From CAWCLK01 sp963796225 (GTDB lineage: Bacteria; Actinomycetota; Nitriliruptoria; Nitriliruptorales; Nitriliruptoraceae), in assembly GCA_963796225.1 (NCBI GenBank), contig CAWCLK010000028.1:1-64000 (forward strand): a DNA stretch of 64,000 nucleotides, written 5' to 3'. Below, piece after piece: positions 61,860-64,000 of the stretch. The notes under the pieces were generated by a model. The model saw only the letters and a program-made list of their open reading frames with translations. It ran no database searches and was not told where the DNA came from. A program made the translations under genes and the position numbers. Numbering within the stretch: the first letter of the stretch is position 1; each line of letters begins with the position of its first letter.

Positions 61860-62957
61860 TCAGGCCGCGTCGGGCGTCGGGAGCGCGACGCAGAACCTCG
61901 CCCCGCCCAGGTCGGCGTCCTCCACCCACGCCTCGCCCCCGTGCGTCCTGGCGTAGTGCCGGACGATGCTGAGGCCGAGGCCCAGCCCGCGCCCCTTGTG
62001 GTGCCGTCCCTGGCGGAACTCGTCGAAGATCAGGTCGCGCTCGCTCTCGGCGACGCCCGTGCCCGCGTCCTCGACGAAGACCACGACCCGCCCGTTGCCG
62101 TCGGTCCGGGTGCCGACGGCGATTCGCGTGCCGTCGGGCGCGTGGACGGCGGCGTTGGACAGCAGGTTGACCATCACGCGTTCGAAGGCGTTCGGGTCGG
62201 CGTCGACCGCGCCCTCGGTGTCGACGGTGACCTCGAGGTCGCCGAGGGCGGGGCGGATGCTGGCCACCACGTCCGGGACGACGATGGCAAGGTCCAGCGG
62301 CTGGCGGTGCAGGTCGAGGCGTCCGCGCTGCAGGCGCGACAGCTCGGACAGCTGCGACGTCATCGACTGGAGCCGTTCGACGTTGCGTTCGACGACCTCG
62401 AGCACCTCGGGGTCGCCGTCGAGCATCCCGAGGGTCCCGCGGATGACGGCCAGCGGGGCGCCGAGGTCGTGGGCGATGGCCGCGAGGAACCGGGTGCGGG
62501 CCTCGCCGAGCAGCGTCAGCTCCCGGGCCGCATGGCGCTCGCGATCCAGGCCGCGCGCCATGGCGATCTCGGCGTTGTACTGCTCGGTGCGGTCACGGGT
62601 GACCTTGGCGAACCCGCGCAGGGTGCCGGACTCGTCGCGCAGGGCCGTGATCGTCACGTCGGCCCAGAAACGCTCGCCGTCCTTGCGAACGCGCCAGCCC
62701 GAGTGGGTCGTCCGGCCCTGCTCGGCCGCCTGGGCCAGCAGGCGGGCGGGCAGCCCTGCCTCGCGGTCCTCCTCGGTGTAGAAGGTGGAGAAGTCACGGC
62801 CGATGATCTCGTCGGGGCGGTAGCCCTTGACCCGTTCGGCCCCCGGGTTCCAGCTGCGGACGACCCCGTGGGGATCGAGGACGAAGATCGCGTAGTCCAC
62901 GACGCTGTCGATGAGCAGCGCAGCGAGTTCCTCGTCGGCCATGAGCCCTACGTCCAT
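61860..62957 (-). CDS. PAS-domain histidine kinase
   Basis: 365 aa, cytoplasmic. PAS domain 10-130 (VVDYAIFVLDPHGVVRSWNPGAERVKGY; TRTTHSGWRVRKDGERFWADV, the FAD or haem-type PAS fold), HisKA with IAHDLGAPLAVI, HATPase with MVNLLSNAAVHA and RGLGLGLSIV. The start is ATG 62957 or 62942. No adjacent regulator. Confidence 0.9.
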   Translation of the reverse strand: MDVGLMADEELAALLIDSVVDYAIFVLDPHGVVRSWNPGAERVKGYRPDEIIGRDFSTFYTEEDREAGLPARLLAQAAEQGRTTHSGWRVRKDGERFWADVTITALRDESGTLRGFAKVTRDRTEQYNAEIAMARGLDRERHAARELTLLGEARTRFLAAIAHDLGAPLAVIRGTLGMLDGDPEVLEVVERNVERLQSMTSQLSELSRLQRGRLDLHRQPLDLAIVVPDVVASIRPALGDLEVTVDTEGAVDADPNAFERVMVNLLSNAAVHAPDGTRIAVGTRTDGNGRVVVFVEDAGTGVAESERDLIFDEFRQGRHHKGRGLGLGLSIVRHYARTHGGEAWVEDADLGGARFCVALPTPDAA

Positions 62958-63243
62958 TCGGCACGTCCGACGCGTTGCCGAGTCCCCTCCGCGGCCCCCG
63001 GACGCGTCGCCCTGTGGAGGCCCAGCCTAGCCGCACGGCTCGCCGTCCCCGGAGGGTGGGATGGCCCGATCCTGGGGTCCTGGACGGGCGGCCGGGGCCG
63101 TTCGTCCATGTGCGGGACCCGCGCACCCCGGCCCCCGGTCGTACCCCGTGCGTGGTCCCTGTCGATGTCGTCCCTGCACGTGGTCGGCGCCACCGACGCC
63201 CCGACCCCCGACCCACTCCCGCACCCCAGACCCCGGAGCATCC

Positions 63244-63894
63244 ATGAGTGCGATCGAGACCGCCCTGTCCGCCGTCGCCACGAAGACCGGCGCGACCCTG
63301 GCCGGCCTGACGCTGGCCGCCGGCAGCATCGGCGTCGCCGGCGCCCTGCCGCAGGCCGCCTCCGACCACGTCCCCGACGACGCCGCCCAGCAGGCCGACC
63401 ACGCCGAGCAGGACCAGGCCGTCGAGCACGAGCAGGACGACCAGGTGGACACCGCCGCCGAGCAGGACGAGCAGACCCCCGAGGACGAGGCCCCCGAGGC
63501 CGAGGCCGAGGACGACGGCGGCGTGGCTGCGGCCGTGCACGCCGCCCAGACCGGTGACCAGGACCTCGCCCCCGGCGACGAGGGCTTCGGCGCAGCCGTG
63601 TCCGGCAACGCCCGCGAGGACGGCGCCGCGTTCGGCGCGTCCGTGTCCGAGGCCGCCCGCCAGGGCCACGGTGAGGACGAGCAGGCCGACACCGAGGAGA
63701 AGGCCGAGACCGAGGAGCAGGCCGAGACCGAGGAGCAGGCCAAGGCGACGTCCGACGACGAGGACGAGGACGAGGTCGCCGACGAGGACGAGCAGGACGA
63801 CGACGACGCGGGTGACGACGACACCGCGTCCGAGGACGACGAGGACGCTGGGCGTCCGGAGTCGCCGGGCGAGGGCCACCGCGCCGACCACTGA
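63244..63894 (+). CDS. Strongly acidic exported protein
   Basis: 216 aa. Weak N-terminal hydrophobic segment (GATLAGLTLAAGSIGVAGAL), then about 190 residues composed largely of Glu, Asp, Ala and Gln with TEEQAE-type repeats (63690-63745) and near-continuous D/E toward the end. No folded domain is recognised. Low-complexity acidic tails are typical of calcium-binding or halophilic surface proteins; role unknown. Confidence 0.6.
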   Translation: MSAIETALSAVATKTGATLAGLTLAAGSIGVAGALPQAASDHVPDDAAQQADHAEQDQAVEHEQDDQVDTAAEQDEQTPEDEAPEAEAEDDGGVAAAVHAAQTGDQDLAPGDEGFGAAVSGNAREDGAAFGASVSEAARQGHGEDEQADTEEKAETEEQAETEEQAKATSDDEDEDEVADEDEQDDDDAGDDDTASEDDEDAGRPESPGEGHRADH

Positions 63895-63910
63895 GCGGAC
63901 TGCTCTACTG

Positions 63911-63941
63911 ACGTGCGGGACCCCACGTGGGTCCCGCACGT
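63911..63941 (+). terminator. Terminator of the acidic protein gene
   Basis: ACGTGCGGGACCC-CACGT-GGGTCCCGCACGT, thirteen-base-pair stem, followed by CTGTGCTGCC. Confidence 0.8.
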
Positions 63942-63971
63942 CTGTGCTGCCACGGGAGGACCGCTGCCCGC

Positions 63972-64000
63972 GTGAGCCTCGACGAGACCTTCGACGCCGT
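63972..64000 (+). CDS. Start of a further gene, cut by the window end
   Basis: GTG with GGGAGGACC upstream opens a frame reading MSLDETFDAV. Nine residues are too few to assign a family. Spacing from the ribosome site (11 bases) is slightly long. Confidence 0.35.

Overview
This 64 kb window is very GC-rich chromosome (by eye about 70-75 %, not computed) of an actinobacterium. HspR as repressor of the dnaK operon, an AlkB-rubredoxin fusion, a CarH-type B12 MerR regulator, a DUF2510/CD225 protein, an LPxTG-anchored exoenzyme and -10 boxes of the form TAGNCT all point to Actinomycetota. The mixture resembles deep-branching marine or haloalkaliphilic lineages such as Nitriliruptoria/Euzebya, but that placement is inference without a database search. 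Almost everything is ordinary chromosomal housekeeping and signalling; the one clear accessory insertion is at 60.1-61.8 kb.

Layout. 0-3.4 kb: small membrane proteins, peptide deformylase, an ACT-domain regulator, a DUF192 lipoprotein. 3.5-7.6 kb: a light/redox-sensor-like signalling cluster (hybrid kinase with an Rcp1-like receiver, a receiver-GAF-kinase, a small membrane peptide). 7.6-12.6 kb: heat-shock operon dnaK-hsp20-grpE-dnaJ-hspR. 12.6-14.4 kb: CheY-like regulator plus a two-domain KaiC-like ATPase. 14.5-19.3 kb: thioesterase, lipoproteins, clpB, CsbD. 19.4-22.5 kb: alkane hydroxylase with its TetR regulator, a flavin/PLP-type oxidase, dodecin. 22.5-27.5 kb: CarH-like B12 regulator and a PspC/LuxR cell-envelope stress module. 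27.6-37.7 kb: purA, purD and purC, separated by a wall-anchored hydrolase, gamma-glutamyltransferase, an SRPBCC protein, an M23 peptidase and a DsrE protein. 37.9-43.5 kb: a complete branched-chain amino-acid-type ABC transporter (livK, then livHMGF convergent). 43.6-48.8 kb: LarC-like protein, DUF4446, pheA, and a P-type ATPase behind a yybP-ykoY manganese riboswitch. 49-54.8 kb: SMP-30 lactonase, TrkA-C membrane protein, serS, PAQR, small secreted peptides, a membrane-tethered ECF sigma factor. 54.8-60.2 kb: purE-purK, YihY, three tRNA-Ser (TGA, GCT, GGA), tRNA-Arg, a polyamine-synthase-like protein, a kinase. 60.1-61.8 kb: a DUF4143 ATPase flanked by a 54-bp repeat of the tRNA-Ser 3' end. 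61.9-64 kb: a PAS kinase, an acidic exported protein, start of a further gene.

Two global properties matter when using this annotation. First, at least 23 single-base frame disruptions break otherwise perfect genes, including purA, purC, purD and clpB; nearly all are +1. These are most simply assembly errors, so the affected genes are given with their full span and the position of the disruption. Second, several convergent gene junctions hold palindromic or directly repeated DNA, often a copy of the last codons of the neighbouring gene.

How the genes work together: purA, C, D, E and K are purine-synthesis steps scattered over four loci; the stress loci dnaK and clpB share an HspR-operator-like sequence; signalling is dense (five histidine kinases, three separate response regulators or receiver fusions, one KaiC-like ATPase, one B12 light sensor); and serine decoding (serS plus three tRNA-Ser) is concentrated between 51 and 60 kb.
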